From: Vulcanimicrobiota bacterium
GTDB lineage: Bacteria > Vulcanimicrobiota > Vulcanimicrobiia > Vulcanimicrobiales > Vulcanimicrobiaceae
Direction: 5' to 3'
Length of the DNA: 50,700 nt
Assembly (NCBI GenBank): GCA_030041115.1
Contig: JASHOM010000071.1
Location: 1-50,700 of the forward strand
The notes beneath the pieces are model-generated. The model was given only the letters and a program-made list of their open reading frames with translations, did no database searches and was not told the origin of the DNA. Shown in pieces: positions 26,707 through 33,706 of the stretch. The translations under genes and the position numbers were made by a program. Within the stretch, counting starts at the first letter, position 1. Each line of letters begins with the position of its first letter.

Positions 26707-27009
26707 TCAACGTTTCGATCGCCGCGACCTCATTCCAAATCCAAGCATCAAGGACGCCATCGCCAACGCAAGCGGAACTTCTGCGATCAGGATAAAGCGC
26801 AGCAGCATCGCGTCGTGGCGTAAGGCTGCGCCGAATGCGATCCCGAGCAACATGAGGCCAAACGTGGAAATCGCTCGAACGGTAAGACGTCCGGCCGCGC
26901 GACCTCCGTCGAGATGCTTGCAGTCGGGTGCGTCGCACAGCTCCCAGCTATCGGGGCTTCGCAAATGCGGGCGCGGCGGCGTGACGCCGTGCAATGAGTC
27001 CTGCTTCAT
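26707..27009 (-). CDS. Small fluoride-riboswitch-controlled membrane protein
   Basis: A 100-residue protein with a polar N-terminus containing CDAPDCKH and two predicted membrane helices near residues 44-64 and 70-93 (ISTFGLMLLGIAFGAAL; FILIAEVPLALAMASLM), ending in a basic tail. ATG 27009 has a strong GGAGGA three bases upstream, which the riboswitch at 27022-27075 can mask. It is the first gene of the complex 2 transcript, 173 bases before hyfC. It is too short and lacks the sequence signature of CrcB/Fluc (no GNxxG-type motif seen), so I do not call it a fluoride channel. It may be an accessory subunit of complex 2. Confidence 0.7.
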   Translation of the reverse strand: MKQDSLHGVTPPRPHLRSPDSWELCDAPDCKHLDGGRAAGRLTVRAISTFGLMLLGIAFGAALRHDAMLLRFILIAEVPLALAMASLMLGFGMRSRRSKR

Positions 27010-27012
27010 GAT

Positions 27013-27027
27013 TCCTCCACGCAGGAG
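27013..27027 (-). promoter_or_regulatory. Shine-Dalgarno sequestration hairpin
   Basis: CTCC (27027-27024), part of the aptamer pseudoknot strand, can pair with GGAG (27018-27015) across a TGCGT loop. That GGAG is the ribosome-binding site of the 100-aa gene. Ligand-stabilised pseudoknot would free it, predicting fluoride-induced translation. Confidence 0.6.
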
Positions 27028-27075
27028 CCATCAGCCGCAGCCTGCGACCAATCACGGCGAGCCCCATCGCCCGAT
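27022..27075 (-). promoter_or_regulatory. Fluoride riboswitch controlling 100-aa membrane gene and complex 2
   Basis: Minus strand: GGGCGATGGGGCTCGCC hairpin with GATG in the loop, a GC-rich second hairpin, then GGCTGATGGCTCCT. Pseudoknot GGGGC/GCTCC forms with one G-U. The 3' block matches the fluoride consensus exactly. It is back-to-back with the plus-strand riboswitch at 27171. Confidence 0.88.
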
Positions 27076-27156
27076 CGGTCGCACTTCGCACAAGGTTGAG
27101 CGGGTCCTCTACGTAACGCCGCTTCGACGAACAGGTTTGCGCGATATCGACGCAAA

Positions 27157-27162
27157 TATAAA
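27157..27162 (+). promoter_or_regulatory. Possible -10 element for the MutS-like operon
   Basis: TATAAA eight bases before the plus-strand riboswitch gives a predicted start near 27169. The -35 region (GGTTTG, 17 bases upstream) is weak. Confidence 0.4.
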
Positions 27163-27170
27163 GGACCGTA

Positions 27171-27223
27171 CGGCGATGGAGCTCGCCCGCGAGCGTCGCA
27201 AACCGGCGACTAACGGCTCCTGG
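27171..27223 (+). promoter_or_regulatory. Fluoride riboswitch controlling the MutS-like pair
   Basis: Plus strand: GGCGATGGAGCTCGCC, identical to the best minus-strand copy, then a GTCGC-AAACCG-GCGAC hairpin and TAACGGCTCC. Pseudoknot GGAGC/GGCTCC is perfect. The TGATGG block reads TAACGG, so two of its six bases differ from the consensus. CTCC (27217-27220) could alternatively pair with the GGGG (27229-27232) that serves as ribosome-binding site. Confidence 0.82.
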
Positions 27224-27241
27224 ATTACGGGGACACCATCG

Positions 27242-28771
27242 ATGACTTTCCACAGCATCCTTTACGACCGATCGGCTCCTGCGGTCGCCGACATGGGCGC
27301 GACGCCCGAGTGCATTCGCGACCTCAACATCGATCAGATCATCGATGCGATCGTGCGGGGAAGGGAGGAGTACGATCTCGCGCCCTTCTTTCTGATGCCG
27401 CTGGCCACGATGGAAGCCGTCGGCTACCGGCACGAAGTCATGCGCGATCTCCAAGAAGGCGCCGTGCTCGAGTGCGTCGCCGAGTTCGCCGATGCGATGC
27501 GATCGACGCGGAAGATCCTCGCGCACTCCGCCAAGCTCCGAACTCACCAACAGACGCGCTTGTTTCTCGATGCCGTGCGTGCGTACGACGCGGCCGTCGT
27601 TCGTTTGTGCGAGAAACTCGAGCGCTCCAGCGCCAAATCGGCGGGGCTTCGCGCTTTCTGTGCGTTCCTCGCCGCGTACGTGCAGTCCGAGCAATTTCGG
27701 GCTCGAACTTCGGCTTCCGGCGCGCTGCTCCGGGAGCTCGATGCGATTCGCTATTCCGTTCGCATCAAGGAAAACACCGTCACGGTGGGGCGCTACGAGG
27801 ACCGTCCCGACTATAGCGACGAGGTCGCGCGGACGTTCGAGAAATTCAATCAAGGGGAAGTGCGCGACTACCTCGTCGCCGGCCGCGATTCCATCGAGAT
27901 GAATCACGTCGAGGAACGCATCCTCGCGCTGGTGGCGCGGCTGTTTCCGGCGACGTTTGCGAAATTGACGGAATTCGAAGAGCATCATCGCAGTTTCGTC
28001 GACGCGACCGTGACGCGGTTCGACCGCGAGATACAATTCTACCTCGCGTACCTCGAATACATGAACGAATTTGCGGCCTCGGGCTTGTCGTTTTGTTATC
28101 CGCACGTCTCGACCGACGGCGGCGACAGCGCCGTTCGGGACACCTTCGATGCGGCTCTCGCCAAGAGGCTGCGCGACGCCGGGCGTGAGGTCGTGGTCAA
28201 CGACTTCGCACTGACCGGCGGGGAACGCGTCCTCATCGTATCGGGGCCGAACCAAGGGGGCAAGAGCACCTTCGCTCGCACGTTCGGTCAGGTGCACCAT
28301 TTTGCAAGCATCGGTTGCCCGGTCGCAGGCAGCGCGGCGCGGATCGCCCTGTTCGACCGGATCTTCACGCATTTCGAGCGGGAGGAGCGGGTCGAAAGCC
28401 TTCGCAGCAAGCTGGAGGACGATCTGCTCCGGATGCGCGACATTTTGCGCGACGCAAGCGAACGCAGCATCGTCATCTTGAATGAAATCTTTGCATCGAC
28501 GACGCGCAGCGACGCCTATTGGCTCGGACGGCAGATGCTGGCCAAGATCTTGAGGATCGGAGCGCGTTGCGTCTGCGTTACGTTCCTCAACGAGCTGGCG
28601 CACGGAGACGATCGGATCGTCAACATGGTGAGCACGGTGGTTGCGGACAACCCCGCTGTGCGAACGTTCAAGGTGGTCCGGCGCGCCGCGGGCGAACCTT
28701 CGTATGCCGCCACGCTCGCGGAAAAGCACCGGCTGACGCACGATTTGGTAAAAGCTAGAATACGATCATGA
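27242..28771 (+). CDS. MutS-like ATPase, first of a tandem pair
   Basis: A 509-residue protein with a helical MutS core (III/IV-like) and a C-terminal MutS domain V ATPase. I choose ATG 27242 because the fluoride riboswitch ends just upstream and GGGGA lies nine bases before it. Walker A is SGPNQGGKST at ~334-343 and Walker B is IVILNEIFASTT near 410, where the usual Asp is Asn but the following Glu is kept. No mismatch-recognition domain I with its Phe-x-Glu is present, so classical mismatch repair is unlikely. The ATGA overlap with the second gene suggests a heterodimer, analogous to MutS clamps. Confidence 0.87.
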   Translation: MTFHSILYDRSAPAVADMGATPECIRDLNIDQIIDAIVRGREEYDLAPFFLMPLATMEAVGYRHEVMRDLQEGAVLECVAEFADAMRSTRKILAHSAKLRTHQQTRLFLDAVRAYDAAVVRLCEKLERSSAKSAGLRAFCAFLAAYVQSEQFRARTSASGALLRELDAIRYSVRIKENTVTVGRYEDRPDYSDEVARTFEKFNQGEVRDYLVAGRDSIEMNHVEERILALVARLFPATFAKLTEFEEHHRSFVDATVTRFDREIQFYLAYLEYMNEFAASGLSFCYPHVSTDGGDSAVRDTFDAALAKRLRDAGREVVVNDFALTGGERVLIVSGPNQGGKSTFARTFGQVHHFASIGCPVAGSAARIALFDRIFTHFEREERVESLRSKLEDDLLRMRDILRDASERSIVILNEIFASTTRSDAYWLGRQMLAKILRIGARCVCVTFLNELAHGDDRIVNMVSTVVADNPAVRTFKVVRRAAGEPSYAATLAEKHRLTHDLVKARIRS

Positions 28772-30294
28772 CGCTCAAGGCGCACCTGATGTACGCCGAC
28801 CGCGATTTTTCATTTCGCAGCGTCGTGCCGATCACCGAGGGCGAGGTCGCTGCGGATCTCGAGCGAGATGCGCTCGTCTCGGCGATGGCCGCCGGCGATC
28901 CCGTCGTTGCGGAAGTCGCGACCGAGGCGCTCTGGAACGGCCTGACCGATTTGGCCGCGATCCGGTACCGTCAAGCTGCGCTCGGCGACGCCGTCGCGAA
29001 TTCCGCCGCGGTTCGAGAGCTGTACGAACTTGCCGTCGAGGCGCTCGAAGCCGAACGCCGCGCGTTTCTGCTCGGGCTCGTCGGGCGAACGCCGGGCTCG
29101 GTACTCTTCCGGGCGGTGGAGCTGCTCGAATTATTGGAGGAGCGGCTGCGCCGGCTACGGGCCTTCGCCGACAAAAATGCGGCCCGGTTCGGGTCGGTTG
29201 CCTTCACCAATTTGTTCGACATGCTCCGGCGCGAGCTCGGCGACGATTACCTGGGAATCGTTCGAGAGCACTTGGGAGACTTGCGATTTACCGACGGCGT
29301 GTTGTCGAGCGCGCGCTTGGGTCCCGGCAACAAGGGAGTGGACTACGAGCTTCACCGCATCGTCCAGTCGGAGGGCTGGCTTCGCCGCGCGTTTGGGGCC
29401 CGCGGGCAGCAGGCGTATTCGTTTAGGATTCCGGATCAGGACGAGGGCGGCGCGCGCGCGCTGGCAGCCCTCAAGGATCGAGGAATAGCGCGCGTCGCCG
29501 ACGCGCTCGCGCGCTCGATGGATCACATCCTGTCGTTCTTCAAGATGCTCAGGACGGAGCTCGCCTTCTACGTCGGATGCCTCAACATCCGCGAAGCGCT
29601 CGCCGCGGCGGGCGCACCGGCCTGCACGCCTACGCCGTGCTCCGCGGCCGACGCAAAGCGCAACGCCACCGGACTCTACGATCCGTCGCTGGCGCTGACC
29701 CTGGGACGCTCCGTCGTGCGAAACGATCTCGCGGCCGACGGTAAGGCGCTCGTGCTCGTCACCGGAGCAAATCGCGGCGGGAAATCGACGTTTTTGCGCA
29801 GCCTCGGGCTTGCCCAGCTAATGATGCAGTGCGGAATGTTCGTCGCGGCCGAACGCTTCGAGGCCAGCGTCTGCCGGGGAGTCTTCACGCACTACAAACG
29901 TCAGGAAGACCCGACGATGCAAAGCGGTAAATTCGACGAAGAGCTCGTTCGAATGAGCGCGATCGTCGATGCCGTGGTGCCGGGTTCGCTCGTGCTCCTC
30001 AACGAGTCCTTCGCCGCGACCGACGAACGCGAAGGCGCGGAGATCGCTCATCAGGTCGTCACCGGGCTGATCGATTGCGGCGTCATCGCGTGCTTCGTAA
30101 CGCATCAGTACGAACTAGCCGAACGCTTCATGACCGAGGGCCGCACGGACGTCCTCTTCCTGTTGGCCGAGCGGCGAGACGACGGATCGCGCACGTTCCG
30201 AATCAAACCCGGACGCCCGCTGGAGACGAGCTACGGCAAAGACATTTACGATCGCATCTTCGACGACGCCGGCGCGACGACGGTCCCGCCCTGA
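28768..30294 (+). CDS. MutS-like ATPase, second of a tandem pair
   Basis: A 508-residue paralogue of the preceding protein with the same architecture: helical core, then domain V. Walker A is TGANRGGKST at ~332-341 (Pro replaced by Ala) and Walker B is LVLLNESFAATDEREG with Asn at ~412. The S-F-A-A-T-D-E-R-E-G and THQYELAERF segments match the ABC-like signature and H-loop regions of MutS domain V. Translation is coupled through an ATGA overlap. Its 3' end overlaps the convergent 220-aa gene by 49 bases. DNA or RNA processing, rather than mismatch repair, is my inference. Confidence 0.87.
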   Translation: MTLKAHLMYADRDFSFRSVVPITEGEVAADLERDALVSAMAAGDPVVAEVATEALWNGLTDLAAIRYRQAALGDAVANSAAVRELYELAVEALEAERRAFLLGLVGRTPGSVLFRAVELLELLEERLRRLRAFADKNAARFGSVAFTNLFDMLRRELGDDYLGIVREHLGDLRFTDGVLSSARLGPGNKGVDYELHRIVQSEGWLRRAFGARGQQAYSFRIPDQDEGGARALAALKDRGIARVADALARSMDHILSFFKMLRTELAFYVGCLNIREALAAAGAPACTPTPCSAADAKRNATGLYDPSLALTLGRSVVRNDLAADGKALVLVTGANRGGKSTFLRSLGLAQLMMQCGMFVAAERFEASVCRGVFTHYKRQEDPTMQSGKFDEELVRMSAIVDAVVPGSLVLLNESFAATDEREGAEIAHQVVTGLIDCGVIACFVTHQYELAERFMTEGRTDVLFLLAERRDDGSRTFRIKPGRPLETSYGKDIYDRIFDDAGATTVPP

Positions 30295-30908
30295 CTTCGT
30301 CCGATCGCAGCGGCCCGGCGTACCGCGATCGAGGTCCGCGCAAGACTGACCGCGCCGCGACCGATCAAGCTGCGCATCGCGCGCTCGACGTGCTCCACCA
30401 GCGCCGAGCGCAAGCGCTGCTCGAGCTCGGCGATCCATCCGTCGATCTCCGCAAAGGAGCAGGCCGCGTCCGGAAGGATCTCCCGCTCGTCGTCCACCTC
30501 TATCCGCGGCAACGCAATTCTTCGCGGCGGGCGGGGCGGCTTCGCGAGATCGCCGGCTCCTTGCGCGGCGGCTCGGACGAAGCGCTCCTGCGCTGCGAGC
30601 AAGGCTTCCGCATAGAATCCAAAGCGCGCCCGGAACCGCACGCCGGCATTTTCGAACGCCATCTGAGCGCAACGCATGGCCACCAGCTCCGAATGGCTGC
30701 GGGTCAGAGCCGCGCTCAAGTCCGGAGCGAGCGTGCCCAGCGAGAGGAAATGGTCCGCGAGCTCTTCGCGCGCCCGCCGCACGGGCTTCGCAACGAAACG
30801 ATCGAGCGTCGAAAGATCGGTTCGACAGCCGGACTCGAGCACCACGCGCGCCGCGGCTTCATCGTCGCGAAGGATCTGCCAGGCGGCGTTGACACGGTCA
30901 GCCGTCAT
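30246..30908 (-). CDS. Unknown alpha-helical protein, fluoride-riboswitch operon
   Basis: A 220-residue, helix-rich, charged protein with no signal peptide or membrane helix. A proline-rich linker (KPPRPPRRIALPRI) near residue 130 separates two helical halves; the second half (IDGWIAELEQRLRSALVEHVERAM) is strongly amphipathic. It starts at ATG 30908, overlapping the stop of the coiled-coil gene by eleven bases, and its end overlaps the MutS-like gene on the other strand. I do not recognise the family. Coupling to a coiled-coil partner and fluoride control suggest a stress-related structural or scaffold role. Confidence 0.6.
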   Translation of the reverse strand: MTADRVNAAWQILRDDEAAARVVLESGCRTDLSTLDRFVAKPVRRAREELADHFLSLGTLAPDLSAALTRSHSELVAMRCAQMAFENAGVRFRARFGFYAEALLAAQERFVRAAAQGAGDLAKPPRPPRRIALPRIEVDDEREILPDAACSFAEIDGWIAELEQRLRSALVEHVERAMRSLIGRGAVSLARTSIAVRRAAAIGRSQGGTVVAPASSKMRS

Positions 30909-31230
30909 CGAGAACGATCGCCGCGTCGTCGAAGAACAGGTCCTCTACGGTTTCGTGCTGACGCAAGCGAGTTTTGAGCTCGGCAATTCGCGCTTGCAGC
31001 TCCTTGGCCCGGCCCAAAATGACCTCGCGGCCGGCAAAGGCGCCCGCGTTGCGCATGCGCTCCGTTTTGAGCTTGCGCATCGATTCCTGGAGCTCGAAAT
31101 GCTCGCTGGCATAATGGCGCTCGATTTCGTAAAGCCTGCCGCTGCGCTCTTGGAGTTTCTCGTTCGCCCACTGCAGCCGAGCCTCGAGATCTCGGCAACG
31201 CTCCTGCAGTTCGGCGACTTGATCGGCCAC
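30898..31230 (-). CDS. Coiled-coil protein, fluoride-riboswitch controlled
   Basis: A 110-residue protein that is almost wholly predicted coiled coil from residue 4 to ~95 (VAELQERCRDLEARL; KELQARIAELKTRLRQHE), ending in an acidic tail DDAAIVLDDG. GTG 31230 has GAGG seven bases before it, and that site can pair with the riboswitch 3' strand. It is first in a two-gene operon with the 220-aa protein. No domain beyond the coiled coil is visible. It may dimerise or bind the dynamin-like protein encoded on the other side of the divergent control region, but this is speculation. Confidence 0.68.
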   Translation of the reverse strand: MADQVAELQERCRDLEARLQWANEKLQERSGRLYEIERHYASEHFELQESMRKLKTERMRNAGAFAGREVILGRAKELQARIAELKTRLRQHETVEDLFFDDAAIVLDDG

Positions 31231-31237
31231 GACCTAA

Positions 31238-31254
31238 CCTCACTCTCGTTGAGG
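31238..31254 (-). promoter_or_regulatory. Shine-Dalgarno sequestration hairpin
   Basis: In the minus-strand RNA CCTCA (31254-31250) pairs with TGAGG (31242-31238) over a seven-base loop. TGAGG is the ribosome-binding site of the coiled-coil gene, and CCTCA begins within the aptamer pseudoknot strand, so the folds exclude each other. Confidence 0.6.
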
Positions 31255-31300
31255 AGCCATCAGCCTTTTTGGCGCTTGTTCGGCGAGCTCCATCGCCCTC
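31252..31300 (-). promoter_or_regulatory. Fluoride riboswitch controlling the coiled-coil operon
   Basis: The clearest copy in the window. Minus strand: GGGCGATGGAGCTCGCC, spacer GAACAAGC, GCC-AAAAA-GGC hairpin, then TGATGGCTCCT. Pseudoknot GGAGC/GCTCC is perfect. The whole layout follows the well-studied Thermotoga crcB aptamer base for base in the conserved core. Confidence 0.93.
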
Positions 31301-31362
31301 GGAAACGTTGCTTCGCGGAGGAATAGAGAACGATCCTGCGAATTTCGTTCGTGTTAGTTTAC

Positions 31363-31445
31363 GGGCGATGGAGCGCCGCCTTCGACCGCCGCGTCAGAAG
31401 CGTCGTCCCCGACGGGACGATGCGGCGATGCGGCTAATGGCTCCT
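31363..31445 (+). promoter_or_regulatory. Variant fluoride riboswitch with extended stem, before Nudix/dynamin genes
   Basis: Plus strand: GGGCGATGGAGC with the conserved GATG, a much longer second hairpin (CGTCGTCCC pairs with GGGACGATG), then CGGCTAATGGCTCCT. Pseudoknot GGAGC/GGCTCC is intact; one base of the TGATGG block differs (TAATGG). CTCC (31441-31444) can alternatively pair with GGAG (31465-31468) in the downstream ribosome-binding site. Confidence 0.75.
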
Positions 31446-31475
31446 TTCTCGAGATGCGATCTTGGGAGGAACCTT

Positions 31476-31937
31476 TTGAATCAATACGTGGTTCGGATCA
31501 GCGCGGCGATTCTACGCCCCGGTGACGAGGTATTGGTGGTTCGACAGTTGGATCGCGGTCTCGAACGCATCAACCTCCCGGGCGGGATGGCGCATTTCAA
31601 CGAGTCGCTGAAGGAGGCACTCGTGCGCGAAGTTCGCGAGGAGACCGGCTTCGAGGTCGTTCCGACCGAGATCGCATTCGTTGCGGAGGGGTACAACGAC
31701 CGGTGGCCCGATCCCACTTTGGAAATCTGTTTCTACGCGACGGCCGTACGGCAGATCGAGCCGCCCGACCGGATGGGCGAGCAAATTCTTTCCGTCGAAT
31801 GGGTCGCGTTGGACGACCCGCGGCTTCTGCGCTCCGCCCCGCAGGCCGAGAATTTTCGAATTAGCAAGCGCGGTCTTTACGTCGACCAAACGAGCGCGAC
31901 CGCGCGCAAGATCAAGAAACGCTCCAAGCAATCATGA
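31476..31937 (+). CDS. Nudix hydrolase
   Basis: A 153-residue Nudix-fold protein. The start is taken as TTG 31476, with GGGAGGA about five bases upstream; longer in-frame forms would run through the riboswitch. The Nudix box is complete: G at the start of GGMAHFNE, then REVREETGFEV, supplying the metal-binding glutamates. The substrate is unknown; Nudix enzymes cleave nucleoside diphosphates linked to another moiety. The ATGA overlap with the dynamin-like gene shows a two-gene operon under the variant riboswitch. Confidence 0.9.
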   Translation: MNQYVVRISAAILRPGDEVLVVRQLDRGLERINLPGGMAHFNESLKEALVREVREETGFEVVPTEIAFVAEGYNDRWPDPTLEICFYATAVRQIEPPDRMGEQILSVEWVALDDPRLLRSAPQAENFRISKRGLYVDQTSATARKIKKRSKQS

Positions 31938-33634
31938 TCGAATCCGCCCTCGAGCGAATCCAAGCCCTCGCCGAGTGGGTCGGTGACGCGACCGCCGCGG
32001 GACTCGCTCGCGAACTTTCCGAACAAATACCTCGCGGCGAGCTGAACCTGCTCGTGCTCGGGCAATTCAAGCGCGGGAAGAGCTCGCTGGTCAACGCGTT
32101 GCTCGGCGACGACGTCATGCCGACCGGAGCCTTGCCGCTCACCGGCGTCACGACGACCATACGATACGGCGACGAAGGGCGGATCGAAGTTTCGCTCGGA
32201 AGCTCGCCGCAAAAACGGCTGATCGCCGTGGACGAGTTGCCGAACTACGTCACCGAAAAATGCAATCCCGCGAACCGGCTCGGCGTCGAGCGCGTGGAGA
32301 TTCTTTGGCCTTCGGAAAGGATTCGCGGCTTCGCGCTCTTCGACACGCCGGGCATCGGTTCGACATACGCTCACAATACCGCCGCCGCTCACGCCGCCTT
32401 GCCCCGCGCCGACGTGGCCGTGCTGGTCGTCGGCCCGGAGCCCCCGATCGGAGCGGAGGAGCTGCAATACGCGCGCGACGTGATCTCTTCGTCCGAACGG
32501 CTTTTCGTCGTGCTCAACAAGAGCGACATTGCAGGCGAGGCTTTGCCCGAGATCCTGAGCTTCACGCGAGATGCCCTGCGCAACGTGCTTGGACCGGACA
32601 ACGAGGTCGACGTCGTGCCGCTCAGCGTGACTCGAGCCCGCGAAGCCCAGCGCGACGGACGCCGAGACTCGGCTTTCGAATCGTTCGTCGAGTCGCTGCG
32701 CCGGCTTGCGGATCACCAAGGCGATGCGGTGCGCGAGCAGTCAACTCGGCGGCGCGCGGTCGCAATCGTCGAGCGGCTCGATGCGCTCGCGGCAATGCGA
32801 GTGGCCGCACTGGAACTTCCGCGCGAGGAACGAGAACGGCGCAAAGCGATGATGGAAGGCGCTTTGCAGCTCATTGCCGACCGTGCCCGCGCGCTCGAGC
32901 TGGTCGTCGACGATGACGTGAATCGCCTAAGCCAAGAGATGGAGGCGGAGTTCGGACGGTGGTACGACCGCGATGTGCCGCTTCTTCGCGCGATGGCGGC
33001 GGAGCTGTCCGAAGAGTCGTCGTCCGAACGCCGCACGGAGCGCTTGGAGAGCGCGATCGCCGCGCGAGCGTCGGCTTGGCGTCAAGCCGCCGTCGAAGAT
33101 GCGACCGCTCAACTGAACGCGCACGCGGCCAAGTACGGACGTCTTCTCGGCGAGATCGAAACGTCGGCGCTCCAGACCGGATGCGAAATATTACGCATCG
33201 ATGCCGGCTCCCTCATCGCCCGCAACATCGAGTTTTCGCCTGCGAAGCTCGATCTGGCCACATCGGTCATGCCGACGACCGGCTTGGAGATCGTCGTCAC
33301 CGCGGCACTTCAAGCGCTGCCGGGGCCGCTTCGCAAGCCGTTGCTCAAACGGCGCTACGACGACGTGCTGGCACGCGAGCTCGACGCTCTGCGCGGAAGG
33401 TTGCGCTATGGCGTCGCACGCGATCTCGAGCCGTGGCGAAAATCGGTGCGCGCCAAGATCGTCTCGTCGATCGAGTCGATCCGTCACGCGATCCTTGCCG
33501 GGTTCACCAGCGCCGGCGAACCGTCCGACCCCGAAGCGCCCGAGCTCGAACGAGCGAGAGGGCTTCGGCGGGAGCTCCACGATTTACGCTCGACGTTGGC
33601 GACACGCGAGGAGACGAACGCGCTGGCTCCGTAG
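31934..33634 (+). CDS. Bacterial dynamin-like GTPase
   Basis: A 566-residue large GTPase. G1 is GQFKRGKSS (43-51), with Thr residues for G2 at 73-75 (GVTTTI), G3 DTPG (137-140) and G4 NKSD (195-198). The remainder is long helices with coiled-coil character, as expected for the stalk of bacterial dynamin-like proteins. A hydrophobic stretch near residues 420-445 (TGLEIVVTAALQALPG) is a candidate membrane paddle. Bacterial dynamins remodel or protect membranes under stress. Coupled to the Nudix gene, and thus predicted to be fluoride-induced. Confidence 0.87.
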   Translation: MIESALERIQALAEWVGDATAAGLARELSEQIPRGELNLLVLGQFKRGKSSLVNALLGDDVMPTGALPLTGVTTTIRYGDEGRIEVSLGSSPQKRLIAVDELPNYVTEKCNPANRLGVERVEILWPSERIRGFALFDTPGIGSTYAHNTAAAHAALPRADVAVLVVGPEPPIGAEELQYARDVISSSERLFVVLNKSDIAGEALPEILSFTRDALRNVLGPDNEVDVVPLSVTRAREAQRDGRRDSAFESFVESLRRLADHQGDAVREQSTRRRAVAIVERLDALAAMRVAALELPREERERRKAMMEGALQLIADRARALELVVDDDVNRLSQEMEAEFGRWYDRDVPLLRAMAAELSEESSSERRTERLESAIAARASAWRQAAVEDATAQLNAHAAKYGRLLGEIETSALQTGCEILRIDAGSLIARNIEFSPAKLDLATSVMPTTGLEIVVTAALQALPGPLRKPLLKRRYDDVLARELDALRGRLRYGVARDLEPWRKSVRAKIVSSIESIRHAILAGFTSAGEPSDPEAPELERARGLRRELHDLRSTLATREETNALAP

Positions 33635-33706
33635 GGTCTACCCCAAAATGAGGGCAGCTGGCTGAAAGCCGGACTTTATTTAACCGATCCGTTCGCCTAT
33701 CTGGGG

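Noticed and set aside
26707-27009. CrcB/Fluc fluoride channel
   Set aside because: Only two predicted helices and no Fluc-like motif; the riboswitch alone is not enough to name it.
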